Shown: positions 9,266-17,283 of the stretch, piece after piece
Layout of the letters: each line of letters begins with the position of its first letter
How positions within the stretch are numbered: position 1 is the first letter of the stretch
Source: Streptomyces endocoffeicus
Lineage (GTDB): Bacteria; Actinomycetota; Actinomycetes; Streptomycetales; Streptomycetaceae
DNA: 51,105 bases
Assembly: GCF_016741935.1 (NCBI RefSeq)
Contig: NZ_JAERRG010000049.1
Location: 1-51,105, forward strand
Direction: 5' to 3'
Program-made: the position numbers and the translations under genes
Notes under the pieces: model-generated
Databases searched by the model: none
The model's input: the letters and a program-made list of their open reading frames with translations, nothing else
What the model was told of the DNA's origin: nothing

Positions 9266-9340
9266 GTCAGGTAACTCACGTATACCTACCGAGGCGTCGC
9301 CTCTAGAATTCAGTTACTTAACGGTAGTTAGCACTCTTGG
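9266..9340. promoter_or_regulatory. AT-rich divergent promoter region
   Basis: Between UDP-glucose dehydrogenase and acyl-CoA dehydrogenase the sequence becomes unusually AT-rich for this genome. It contains GAGGC-GTC-GCCTC (9291-9303), a 5-bp inverted repeat, and repeated GTTA/TAAC tetramers around 9312-9330 that could be regulator half-sites. No exact -35/-10 pair could be fixed. Confidence 0.35.
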
Positions 9341-9352
9341 GGAGTGAGAGGC

Positions 9353-10528
9353 TTGACGTCCTCGGTGAACGACTTCGACCTGTACCGGCCGTCCGAGGAG
9401 CACGACATGCTCCGGGACGCCGTCCGCTCTCTCGCCGAGGCGAAGATAGCCCCTTATGCCGCCGAGGTCGACGAGGAGGCCCGCTTCCCCCAGGAGGCGC
9501 TGGACGCCCTCGTCACGAACGATCTCCACGCGGTGCACGTCCCCGAGTCCTACGGCGGCTCGGGCGCGGACGCGCTGGCCACGGTGATCGTCATCGAGGA
9601 GGTCTCCCGGGTCTGCGCCTCCTCCTCGCTGATCCCCGCGGTCAACAAGCTGGGCTCGCTGCCGGTCATCCTCTCCGGCTCCGAGGAGCTGAAGAAGAAG
9701 TACCTGGCCCCGCTCGCCAAGGGCGACGCGATGTTCTCGTACTGCCTCTCCGAGCCGGACGCGGGCTCGGACGCGGCCGGGATGAAGACCAAGGCGGTCC
9801 GCGACGGCGACTTCTGGGTGCTCAACGGCGTCAAGCGCTGGATCACCAACGCCGGGGTCTCCGAGTACTACACGGTGATGGCCGTCACCGACCCCGAGAA
9901 GCGCTCCAAGGGCATCTCCGCCTTCGTCGTCGAGAAGTCCGACCCGGGCGTCTCCTTCGGCGCCCCGGAGAAGAAGCTCGGCATCAAGGGCTCCCCGACC
10001 CGCGAGGTCTACCTCGACAACGTCCGCATCCCCGCCGACCGGATGATCGGCGCCGAGGGCACCGGCTTCGCCACCGCCATGAAGACCCTCGACCACACCC
10101 GGATCACCATCGCCGCCCAGGCCCTCGGCATCGCCCAGGGCGCGCTCGACTACGCCAAGGGGTACGTCCAGGAGCGCAAGCAGTTCGGCAAGCCGATCGG
10201 CGACTTCCAGGGCGTCCAGTTCATGCTCGCCGACATGGCGATGAAGCTGGAGGCCGCCCGGCAGCTCACCTACGCGGCGGCGGCCCGGTCCGAGCGGGTG
10301 TCCCTCGGGGGCGGCAAGGAGGACCTGACGTTCTTCGGCGCCGCGGCCAAGTGCTACGCCTCCGACGCCGCGATGGAGATCACCACGGACGCCGTCCAGC
10401 TGCTCGGTGGCTACGGCTACACCCGTGACTACCCGCTCGAGCGGATGATGCGGGACGCCAAGATCACGCAGATCTACGAGGGCACGAATCAGGTTCAGCG
10501 CATCGTGATGGCGCGCAACCTTCCGTAG
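9353..10528 (+). CDS. Acyl-CoA dehydrogenase (FadE25-like)
   Basis: A flavoprotein that dehydrogenates acyl-CoA thioesters at the alpha-beta bond and passes electrons to ETF. It has the three-part family fold with the FAD/substrate signature YCLSEPDAGSD, the second signature QLLGGYGYTRDYPLERMMRD, and the catalytic glutamate in IYEGTNQ near the C terminus. I place the start at TTG 9353 because GGGGAG (9339-9344) lies 8 nt before it; GTG codons at 9344 and 9365 are in frame, but the first overlaps that site and the second is 20 nt away. From memory, the M. tuberculosis fadE25 gene has the same position next to purE/purK. Confidence 0.93.
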   Translation: MTSSVNDFDLYRPSEEHDMLRDAVRSLAEAKIAPYAAEVDEEARFPQEALDALVTNDLHAVHVPESYGGSGADALATVIVIEEVSRVCASSSLIPAVNKLGSLPVILSGSEELKKKYLAPLAKGDAMFSYCLSEPDAGSDAAGMKTKAVRDGDFWVLNGVKRWITNAGVSEYYTVMAVTDPEKRSKGISAFVVEKSDPGVSFGAPEKKLGIKGSPTREVYLDNVRIPADRMIGAEGTGFATAMKTLDHTRITIAAQALGIAQGALDYAKGYVQERKQFGKPIGDFQGVQFMLADMAMKLEAARQLTYAAAARSERVSLGGGKEDLTFFGAAAKCYASDAAMEITTDAVQLLGGYGYTRDYPLERMMRDAKITQIYEGTNQVQRIVMARNLP

Positions 10529-10557
10529 TCCCTCCCTCCGTAGTCTTCGAAAGACCA

Positions 10558-10596
10558 AAGACCGCTGCCGGGCCCGACGGGCCCGGCAGCGGTCTT
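10558..10596. terminator. Strong bidirectional hairpin terminator
   Basis: A perfect 18-bp stem, 10558-10575 pairing with 10579-10596, closes a 3-nt GAC loop. It lies between the convergent acyl-CoA dehydrogenase and the first LCP gene. The outer AAG/CTT pairs give short A and T stretches on each strand, so it can stop transcription from both sides. Confidence 0.85.
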
Positions 10597-10621
10597 CTGT
10601 GGTGGTCCGGACTGGTCCGGA

Positions 10622-12013
10622 TCAGTTGCTGGAGACGGTGACCTTGTCGTCGTTCTTCAGCTCACCCATCAGCTGCTTGACCTTGGCCATGTCCCACTGC
10701 ACCGCGCTGCCCTTGGAGGTGGCCAGGCCGGGGTTGGAGATCGGCATGTTCATCTGCTTGCCGTCGCCGCCGGAGACGCTCTTCATCGCGAAGAACATGT
10801 CCTTCACGTCCCACAGGCTCATGTCCTTGTCGACGACCAGGTTGTCCAGGCCGGCGCCCATCGTCGGGTAGAGCTTGAACGGGTTCATGATCGTGCTCGG
10901 CGAGGCCGCCTTGTTGGCCAGCGCGGACAGGAACTTCTGCTGGTTCTTGGTGCGGTCCAGGTCGCCGCCCGCGAGGCCGTAGCGCTGCCGGACGAAGGCG
11001 AGCGCCTGCTGGCCGTTCAGCGTCTGCTTGCCCTTCTTCAGGTCATTGCCGGACTTCTTGTCCTTCATGTCCTGCGGGACGTCGATATCGACGCCACCGA
11101 CGCCGTCCACCAGGTTGGCGAAGCCGTCGAAGCCGATCTCCGCGTAGTGGTCGATCTTCAGACCGGTGTTGTACTCGATCGTGCGGACGAGCAGTCCGGG
11201 GCCCTCGGAGGAGTACGAGGCGTTCAGCTTGTTCTGGCTCTGCGGGATCCGCCGGCCGCTCTCCGAGCCGGTGAAGGCCGGGATGGTGACCCAGGAGTCA
11301 CGCGGGAGGCTGACCATGGTGTTGCCGTTGTCACCGACATGGAGAAGGATCATGGAGTCGGTGCGGCGGCCGTCGGCCGAGCCCGTGTGCAGCTTCTTCT
11401 TGTCCGCGTCGGACATGCCCTCGCGGCTGTCCGAACCCACGATCAGGTAGTTGGTGCCCTTGCCGCCGCCGGGCCGGTCCTCGACCTTGCTGAGGTCCAC
11501 CTCGTTGCGGAGCTTGGAGTCGGCCCAGATGTAGGTGCCGATGCCGACGGCGAGCAGCAGGACGACCAGGGTGACCAGGCCGATGGTTATCCGGCGCTTC
11601 CAGTTCTTCGGCCTCACCGGACGCGGGCCGGGGCCGCCGGGGCCACCGGGGCCGTGGGGGCCGCCGCCGCCCGGTCCGCCGTCGCCGCGGCCGTAGACCT
11701 GACCGGTGTTGTAACCGTCGTCGTAGTCGTCATAGCCCTGGGACGCCTGCTGTCGCGGAACGGTGCCGTGGGGTGAGAGACCGGGCGGCAGCGGTGGCTC
11801 GTCGTACGGCGGACCGCCCGGACCGCCCGGACCGCCCGGACCGCCCGGACCGCCCGGACCGCCCGGACCGCCCGGACCGCCCGGACCGCCCGGACCGGGC
11901 GCGCCGCGTCTCACCTGTGGCATGGCACGAGCCCCTTCCGGCTCGGCGCTGCCGCTACCACGTCCGTACCGGCCGCTACCGTCGCCGGACCTTCCCTGGG
12001 GCCATTCGCTCAT
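10622..12013 (-). CDS. LCP family glycopolymer transferase with collagen-like N terminus (LCP1)
   Basis: A 463-aa LytR-CpsA-Psr protein. The family transfers undecaprenyl-diphosphate-linked polymers (teichoic acid, arabinogalactan and others) to peptidoglycan outside the membrane. A long cytoplasmic N-terminal region contains about ten GPG repeats (residues 38-68), then Tyr/Asp-rich sequence; one membrane helix is at about 141-163. The LCP domain keeps an R-R-T-D stretch (216-219), the PRD motif (R238, D239) and the late arginine motif in FVRQRYG. There is no LytR_C domain. The ATG at 12013 has no clear ribosome-binding site; ATG 11923 (residue 31) has AAGGGG at good spacing and is a real alternative. 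Confidence 0.9.
   Translation of the reverse strand: MSEWPQGRSGDGSGRYGRGSGSAEPEGARAMPQVRRGAPGPGGPGGPGGPGGPGGPGGPGGPGGPGGPPYDEPPLPPGLSPHGTVPRQQASQGYDDYDDGYNTGQVYGRGDGGPGGGGPHGPGGPGGPGPRPVRPKNWKRRITIGLVTLVVLLLAVGIGTYIWADSKLRNEVDLSKVEDRPGGGKGTNYLIVGSDSREGMSDADKKKLHTGSADGRRTDSMILLHVGDNGNTMVSLPRDSWVTIPAFTGSESGRRIPQSQNKLNASYSSEGPGLLVRTIEYNTGLKIDHYAEIGFDGFANLVDGVGGVDIDVPQDMKDKKSGNDLKKGKQTLNGQQALAFVRQRYGLAGGDLDRTKNQQKFLSALANKAASPSTIMNPFKLYPTMGAGLDNLVVDKDMSLWDVKDMFFAMKSVSGGDGKQMNMPISNPGLATSKGSAVQWDMAKVKQLMGELKNDDKVTVSSN
11811..11896. repeat. 9-bp tandem repeat encoding GPG units
   Basis: The unit GGACCGCCC is repeated about nine and a half times with no mismatch in the core. Read on the minus strand it encodes collagen-like Gly-Pro-Gly units in the cytoplasmic N terminus of LCP1. 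Because the unit length is a multiple of three, copy-number change alters protein length without a frameshift. Confidence 0.9.
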
Positions 12014-12120
12014 GCAATGCAGTGTGCCTGGTCGGGTGGGTCGCATTACAGGGCGGGTGCCGGATCGCGGCAGGGCTGTTGCAGACCTGATAAGAATCTG
12101 GTCCGCATAAGGTGGACGAC

Positions 12121-12696
12121 ATGACCAAACAGGCCCAGGGTGCGGAACCGGAGCTTCCGGGAAAGCCCACCTCCGCCTCTCGCACCACGCTGTCACACAT
12201 CATGACCGGTAGTGACACCAATCTCCTCGGGACCGTCCACGGCGGCGTGATCATGAAGTTGGTGGACGACGCCGCGGGAGCGGTCGCCGGACGCCACTCC
12301 GAGGGGCCCGCGGTCACCGCGTCGATGGACGAGATGGCCTTCCTCGAACCGGTCAGAGTCGGCGACCTCGTCCATGTGAAGGCCCAGGTCAACTGGACCG
12401 GCCGGTCCTCCATGGAGATCGGGGTGCGGGTGCTGGCCGAGCGGTGGAACGAGTCCACGCCCGCCACCCAGGTCGGCAGCGCCTATCTGGTCTTCGCCGC
12501 CGTCGACGCCGACGGCAAGCCCCGGCCGGTGCCCCCGGTCATCCCGGAGAGCGAGCGGGACAAGCGGCGTTACCAGGAGGCCGAGATCCGCCGGACCCAC
12601 CGGCTGGCCCGCCGCCGCGCGATCAAGGAACTCCGCGCCCGGCGAAACACCGCCGGGCGCGCCGACGACGCCACCGAGGGCGCCGACCGGCCGTGA
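12121..12696 (+). CDS. Hotdog-fold acyl-CoA thioesterase
   Basis: A 191-aa protein of the YciA/BACH-like acyl-CoA thioesterase group. The hotdog motif runs from NLLGTVHGGVIMKLVDDAAG, with the catalytic Asp in the central helix, to FLEPVRVGDLVHV. A basic, Arg-rich C-terminal tail of about 45 residues (from about RDKRRYQEAE) follows the single hotdog domain. I use ATG 12121 with AAGGTGG (12109-12115) five nt upstream; the GTG at 12112 overlaps that site. It is divergent from LCP1 across about 100 bp and ends in a region with palindromes. Substrate chain length cannot be read. Confidence 0.88.
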   Translation: MTKQAQGAEPELPGKPTSASRTTLSHIMTGSDTNLLGTVHGGVIMKLVDDAAGAVAGRHSEGPAVTASMDEMAFLEPVRVGDLVHVKAQVNWTGRSSMEIGVRVLAERWNESTPATQVGSAYLVFAAVDADGKPRPVPPVIPESERDKRRYQEAEIRRTHRLARRRAIKELRARRNTAGRADDATEGADRP

Positions 12697-12701
12697 CCCC
12701 C

Positions 12702-12717
12702 GGGTCGGCGCCGACCC
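12702..12717. terminator. Palindromic hairpin after the thioesterase gene
   Basis: GGGTCGGCGCCGACCC is a perfect 16-nt palindrome at the 3' end of the thioesterase, followed by another GC palindrome at about 12733-12746. The gap separates convergent genes, so a terminator function is likely but no T tract is present. Confidence 0.45.
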
Positions 12718-12763
12718 CGGCCGTGACCCCGGGCCGGCGCCGGCCGGCCGTGACCCGAAGAGG

Positions 12764-14221
12764 TCAGAGGGAGCGGGTGGTGCCGCCCTCGGGGCAGACG
12801 ACCTCGTCGCCGGTGACGGCCCCGAACCCGGCGGTGTCGGTCTTCGGCGCCTCGACCCGGACCGGCCGTACGCCCTTGTAGTCCGCGCCGAGCGTGATCT
12901 GCATCACCGCGCCCTGCCCGGCCACCGGCTTCAGCCGGGCCCCGGGCAGCGCGGCCGCCAGTGAGCGCACCGAGCGGTCCCAGACGGGGTCGTACGCGAT
13001 CTCCGTGTGCCGGACGTCGGGGGTCGCGGCGTCGGCGGGGGAGCCGGTGGTGGCGAAGCCGGTGGCGTGCAGCGCGCGGTCCGCGCGGCGGGCGAGCCCC
13101 GTCGTATCGGTGCCGTTGAGCACATGCACCCGGACCCGGGCCGGGTCCACGTCCACCGGGGTGGCCCGGACCCGCTTCGGGCGGTGGGTGACGAGCGGCC
13201 GGTCCTCGCGGAGGGTGGTGAAGAGCCGCTCGGCCCCGGCCTGGTTCCAGCGGAGCGTGGAGCCGGCCCCCTTCACCGCCACACCGGGCAGCACCACCGG
13301 GACCGAGGCGAACTCCGAGGACGCGGGGGAGACCCCGCTCATCGCCCGCCCCAGGGCGACCATGTCCTCCGCGCCGAAGCCGTGGTCGGCGCGGACCGAG
13401 CCCAGGAGGGCCCCGGCCACCCGGTTGAACCGCACCGGGTTGAGCAGGATGCCCCCGGCCGTGGTCTGGTGGACCACGGCCGCCATGAAGCGCTGCTGCC
13501 GCTGGATCCGGCCCAGGTCGGAGGTGCCGTCCACATGCCGGGAGCGGACGTACTGCAGCGCCTGGCCGCCGTTCAGCACATGGGTGCCGGCCGGCAGGTC
13601 AAGACCGGTGTGGTCGTCCTTGAGCGGCCGGGCGGTGCAGATCTTCACCCCGCCGAGCACATCGACCGTCTTCATGAAGCTGGTGAAGTCCACCTCGAGG
13701 TAGTGGTCGATGTGGACGCCGGTCAGATGCTCCACGGTGCGCACGGTCAGGCTCGGCCCGCCCTCGGCGTACGCGGCGTTCAGCTTCCGCGGATGGCTCG
13801 GATGGCGCTTGCCGGTGGCGTCGGTGTACGCGGGGATCCTGGCGTACGAGTCGCGGGGCAGGCTGACCGCGCTGACCCGGCGGTGGTCGCCCGACAGATG
13901 CATCAGCATGATCGTGTCGGTGCAGCGGCAGGGGGCTCCGCCCAGCCGGTACAGCGCCTTCTCCCGAGGCGTGATCTTCTCCCGGCCGTCTGTGCCGACC
14001 ACGAGGAAGTTGACGCCCCCGCCGGCGCTCTTCGGCCGGTTGTCCAGGCCGCCGAAGGCATCCACCCGGTGGATCCCGGAATCGAGCTCCCTGACCAGCA
14101 GATGCCCGATGCCGCTGACCGCCAGCACCAGACAGGCGCCGCCCGTGGCCAGCCGCAGCCCCCAGCGGGGGCGGCGGGAGCGGGGGCGCGACGGGCGCGG
14201 CGACCGGACCGGTGCACTCAC
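12764..14221 (-). CDS. LCP family protein with LytR_C domain (LCP2)
   Basis: A 485-aa LCP protein with one N-terminal membrane helix (about residues 20-42) after a basic cytoplasmic stretch rich in Arg and Pro. The LCP core has VGTDGRE, SLPRDSYARIP and YVRSRHVDGTSDLGR. The metal/phosphate segment reads CRCTDT, so an Arg and the Asp are present but with an unusual Cys-rich context. The last 120 residues form a LytR_C domain (RVHVLNGT onward). The start is GTG 14221, chosen because GGAGG sits 8 nt upstream (14230-14234 on the complement); an ATG at 14356 would add 45 residues without a ribosome-binding site. Confidence 0.88.
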   Translation of the reverse strand: MSAPVRSPRPSRPRSRRPRWGLRLATGGACLVLAVSGIGHLLVRELDSGIHRVDAFGGLDNRPKSAGGGVNFLVVGTDGREKITPREKALYRLGGAPCRCTDTIMLMHLSGDHRRVSAVSLPRDSYARIPAYTDATGKRHPSHPRKLNAAYAEGGPSLTVRTVEHLTGVHIDHYLEVDFTSFMKTVDVLGGVKICTARPLKDDHTGLDLPAGTHVLNGGQALQYVRSRHVDGTSDLGRIQRQQRFMAAVVHQTTAGGILLNPVRFNRVAGALLGSVRADHGFGAEDMVALGRAMSGVSPASSEFASVPVVLPGVAVKGAGSTLRWNQAGAERLFTTLREDRPLVTHRPKRVRATPVDVDPARVRVHVLNGTDTTGLARRADRALHATGFATTGSPADAATPDVRHTEIAYDPVWDRSVRSLAAALPGARLKPVAGQGAVMQITLGADYKGVRPVRVEAPKTDTAGFGAVTGDEVVCPEGGTTRSL

Positions 14222-14442
14222 TCCGGGGACCTCCGTGAACTTCGGCGGGCTGGGCGGAACCGCCTCACCGTAGGCCCATACGACGATCGCCTTGACGGCC
14301 CCACGCCGCCCGTACGGGGCGCTGCCACCCGGGCGGCGCGTTCCGGTGTCCCCCATTCGCGGTAACGTGGCCCGGAAACCGCAGTCCTTTGGGGCCCCCA
14401 CCCCCAGTTTCCTGGGGCCCGGCCCCCGAACCCCGAGGTGCC

Positions 14443-15459
14443 ATGCCCCCGCATCAGCTCCCGGCCGTCTCCGTGATCATGCCGGTGCTCAATGAGGAAC
14501 GCCATCTGCGCAATGCCGTACGGCACATCCTGGAGCAGGAGTACGACGGTGAGATGGAGGTGGTGATCGCGCTCGGCCCGTCCGCGGACCGCACCGACGA
14601 GATCGCCGCCGAACTGGTGGCGGAGGACCCCCGGGTGCATACGGTCCCCAATCCCACGGGCCGCACCCCCGCCGCCCTGAACGCGGCGATCAAGGCGTCC
14701 CGCCATCCGGTGGTGGTCCGGGTCGACGGCCACGGCATGCTCTCGCCCGACTACATCGCGACCGCCGTACGGCTCCTGGAGGAGACCGGCGCGCAGAACG
14801 TCGGCGGGCTCATGCACGCCGAGGGCGAGAACGACTGGGAGAAGGCCGTCGCCGCCGCCATGACCTCCAAGATCGGGGTGGGCAACGCGGCCTTCCACAC
14901 CGGCGGTGAGGCGGCCCCCGCCGAGACCGTCTATCTGGGCGTCTTCCGGCGCGAGGCGCTGGAGCAGCAGGGCGGGTACAACGAGGAGTTCATCCGCGCC
15001 CAGGACTGGGAGCTGAACTTCCGGATCCGCGAGGCCGGCGGGCTGATCTGGTTCTCGCCCGAGCTGAAGGTCTCCTACCGGCCGCGGCCGAACGTGCGGG
15101 CCCTGGCCAAGCAGTACAAGGACTACGGCCGCTGGCGCCATGTCGTGGCCCGCTTCCACCAGGGCTCGATCAACCTGCGCTACCTCGCCCCGCCGACCGC
15201 CGTCGTCGCCATCGCGGCGGGCATCGTGCTGGGCGCGGCCGTCACCCCGTGGGGCTTCGTGATCCCCGGCGGCTATCTGGCCGCGATCGTCGCGGGCTCG
15301 CTCCCGGCGGGCAAGGGGCTTCCGGTGACGGCCCGGCTGCGGATCCCGGTGGCGCTGGCGACCATGCACATGTCGTGGGGCTGGGGCTTTCTGACCAGTC
15401 CGCGGGCGCTCGCCAAGAAGGTCATCGCCAGTCGCCGCCCGGCGGTCATGGCGCGGTAG
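14443..15459 (+). CDS. Family 2 glycosyltransferase
   Basis: A 338-aa GT-A-fold transferase. The N-terminal motif SVIMPVLNEERHL, the metal/nucleotide motif VRVDGHG, and the acceptor motif IRAQDWELNFRIREAGG match GT2 enzymes. Two or three hydrophobic segments at about residues 245-310 suggest membrane attachment. ATG 14443 has GAGG a few bases upstream and begins the conserved core directly. It is convergent with LCP3 and divergent from LCP2, so its most likely role is extending a polyprenyl-linked wall glycan that the LCP proteins later transfer; donor and acceptor are unknown. Confidence 0.88.
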   Translation: MPPHQLPAVSVIMPVLNEERHLRNAVRHILEQEYDGEMEVVIALGPSADRTDEIAAELVAEDPRVHTVPNPTGRTPAALNAAIKASRHPVVVRVDGHGMLSPDYIATAVRLLEETGAQNVGGLMHAEGENDWEKAVAAAMTSKIGVGNAAFHTGGEAAPAETVYLGVFRREALEQQGGYNEEFIRAQDWELNFRIREAGGLIWFSPELKVSYRPRPNVRALAKQYKDYGRWRHVVARFHQGSINLRYLAPPTAVVAIAAGIVLGAAVTPWGFVIPGGYLAAIVAGSLPAGKGLPVTARLRIPVALATMHMSWGWGFLTSPRALAKKVIASRRPAVMAR

Positions 15460-15468
15460 CGGCGCCCG

Positions 15469-15519
15469 TACGCCTCGTACGCCAACGACGCCTCGTACGC
15501 CTCGTACGCCTCGTACGCC
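15469..15519. repeat. Tandem 9-bp repeat CGCCTCGTA
   Basis: The unit CGCCTCGTA is repeated about five times, interrupted once near 15481-15489, immediately after the glycosyltransferase stop codon and before its terminator hairpin. Confidence 0.6.
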
Positions 15520-15521
15520 GA

Positions 15522-15552
15522 AGGGGCCGGACCCGGTGCGGGTCCGGCCCCT
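15522..15552. terminator. Bidirectional hairpin terminator
   Basis: A perfect 13-bp stem (15522-15534 with 15540-15552) closes a 5-nt loop between the convergent glycosyltransferase and LCP3 genes. It is GC-rich and lacks a T tract, as is usual in Streptomyces. Confidence 0.8.
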
Positions 15553-15591
15553 CCGCATGCGTGACGGGGCGTCCGACGAGGCTCGGGTGCG

Positions 15592-17214
15592 TCAGAAGGT
15601 GTAGCCCGGGTTGACCTTCATGCAGCCCTTCTCCTCGCCGTTGAGCGCGTCCGCGCTCTTGGGCGTCTTGTCGCCGTCGTCCACCGCCGCCTTCGGATAG
15701 GCGGTCCCCTCGCGCCAGTCGTTGCCGACCACCAGGGTGACCTCCTGCACCGACTTCGACGACTTCACCGCGGACTTCGGCAGCTTCAGCGCCTTGGCCA
15801 CGGCCAGGGCGTCGCCCTGCCGGGGCTCGTCCGGGTAGAGGACGGTGGTGTCGGCCTGCGAGATGAGCACCGTGTTCGCGGTGGCCTTGGCGTAGCCCAG
15901 CCGCGCCAGTTCGGAGGTGATGACCGCGGCCCGGCCGGAGACCGGCCCGAGGACGGTGCTGGCGGTGCCGTTCTGCACCACCACCGGGATCTGCTCCTTG
16001 GGCGCGGTGGGTGCCGGGGTGGCGTCGGGCTTCTTCTTGTCCTTGCCGTCCAGGCTTATGTCGTTGCGCAGCAGCGAGAAGGTCTGCTCGGCGTCGCCCG
16101 GCTTGGGCAGTACGTACTCCCCGCCGCCGCCGTACTCCCAGGGCATGGTGATCATGGTGGTGCGCTTGGTCGGCACCCGCTTGAGGTCATTGCCCAGGTC
16201 GTACAGCTTCTTGACGGTGCCGAGGCCGTGGTCGACGGTCAGCGCGTCGGTGGCGGCCTCCGCGAGGTCCATCAGCTTGCCCGGGTCGCTGAGCTTGGTG
16301 CCCGACTTCAGCTGGCGGATCATCGACGTCATATACATGTGCTGGGCCTTGGCCCGGCCGATGTCGCTGTTGTCCTCGAAGCCGTAGCGGGTGCGCAGCC
16401 ACTGGAGGGCCTGGACGCCCTTGACGTTGTGGGTGCCCTTGGTCAGCTTCAGCCCGGAGCCATGGCCTTTGCTGTCATGGGAGTAGACGTTGTTGTCCAC
16501 GCACACCGGGACGCCGCCGATGGCGTCCGCCATGGAGACCACCCCGGAGAAGTCGATCATCATGAAGTGATCGATGTAGACGCCGGTGAGCTCCTTCCAG
16601 GTGGCGACCGTGCAGCCCGGACCGCCGTGCTGGAGCGACTGGTTGATGGCCCCCTCGGTCTTCGGATACACCGTGCCGTCGTGCGGATCGGTGCACTGGG
16701 GGATGGTCACCCGGGTGTCGCGCGGGATGCTGACCACCGACATGTTGGCGCGGTCGGCAGAGACGTGCACCAGCATCTGCACATCGCCCAGCGGCTTGCG
16801 GTCCGCGTCCTGCTTGGCGCCGCCCAGCTTGACGTTCTCCGCGGTGTTCCGGCTGTCGGAGCCGATGAGCAGGATGTTGAGGGGGGTCTGTCCGGCGGCG
16901 TTGGGCTCGGGCTTGCCGATCTTGCTGTCGCCGAGGTCCAGATCCTCCTTCTTCAGATTGCCGTTCAGGTGTTCGTAGTAGAAGTATCCGGCGCCGGCCG
17001 CGCCGAGCACCAGCACGGCCAGCGTCAGGGCGGTCCAGCGCAGGATCCGTACCCCGCGGCTCCGCTTCGGCCGCCCCTGACCACCCGGCCGGCGCCCCGC
17101 GCCGTGCGACGCGGGGCCCTCCCCTTTCGGCGGGCTGTCGTCCTCACCCTGCTCACGTGGTTCGGGAACGGTGGCCCGCCGCCCTCTCTCCCCCCGCACA
17201 CTGCTCTCCCGCAT
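15592..17214 (-). CDS. LCP family protein with LytR_C domain (LCP3)
   Basis: A 540-aa LCP protein: basic cytoplasmic N terminus, one membrane helix at about 58-78, LCP domain at about 105-340, a Lys/Pro-rich linker, and a LytR_C domain (PVVVQNGTAS onward). SIPRDTRVTIP and WLRTRYGFEDNSDIGR are conserved, but the segment that usually reads R-S/T-D-T is PLGDVQM, keeping Asp but losing the preceding Arg. A unique C-terminal tail ends in GCMKVNPGYTF. The ATG at 17214 has GGGGAGG just upstream. It lies 69 bp downstream of LCP4 on the same strand and probably shares its transcript. Confidence 0.9.
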   Translation of the reverse strand: MRESSVRGERGRRATVPEPREQGEDDSPPKGEGPASHGAGRRPGGQGRPKRSRGVRILRWTALTLAVLVLGAAGAGYFYYEHLNGNLKKEDLDLGDSKIGKPEPNAAGQTPLNILLIGSDSRNTAENVKLGGAKQDADRKPLGDVQMLVHVSADRANMSVVSIPRDTRVTIPQCTDPHDGTVYPKTEGAINQSLQHGGPGCTVATWKELTGVYIDHFMMIDFSGVVSMADAIGGVPVCVDNNVYSHDSKGHGSGLKLTKGTHNVKGVQALQWLRTRYGFEDNSDIGRAKAQHMYMTSMIRQLKSGTKLSDPGKLMDLAEAATDALTVDHGLGTVKKLYDLGNDLKRVPTKRTTMITMPWEYGGGGEYVLPKPGDAEQTFSLLRNDISLDGKDKKKPDATPAPTAPKEQIPVVVQNGTASTVLGPVSGRAAVITSELARLGYAKATANTVLISQADTTVLYPDEPRQGDALAVAKALKLPKSAVKSSKSVQEVTLVVGNDWREGTAYPKAAVDDGDKTPKSADALNGEEKGCMKVNPGYTF

Positions 17215-17283
17215 CGGGCCCTCCCCGCAGTCTCTCTGTCGTCCGGCCCGATGGACGAGGGTGGATCCGCTGGCCGGCGACGG

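Noticed and set aside
11811..11896. CRISPR array
   Set aside because: The repeats here and elsewhere are contiguous 9-52-bp tandem units without unique spacers, and no cas genes are present.
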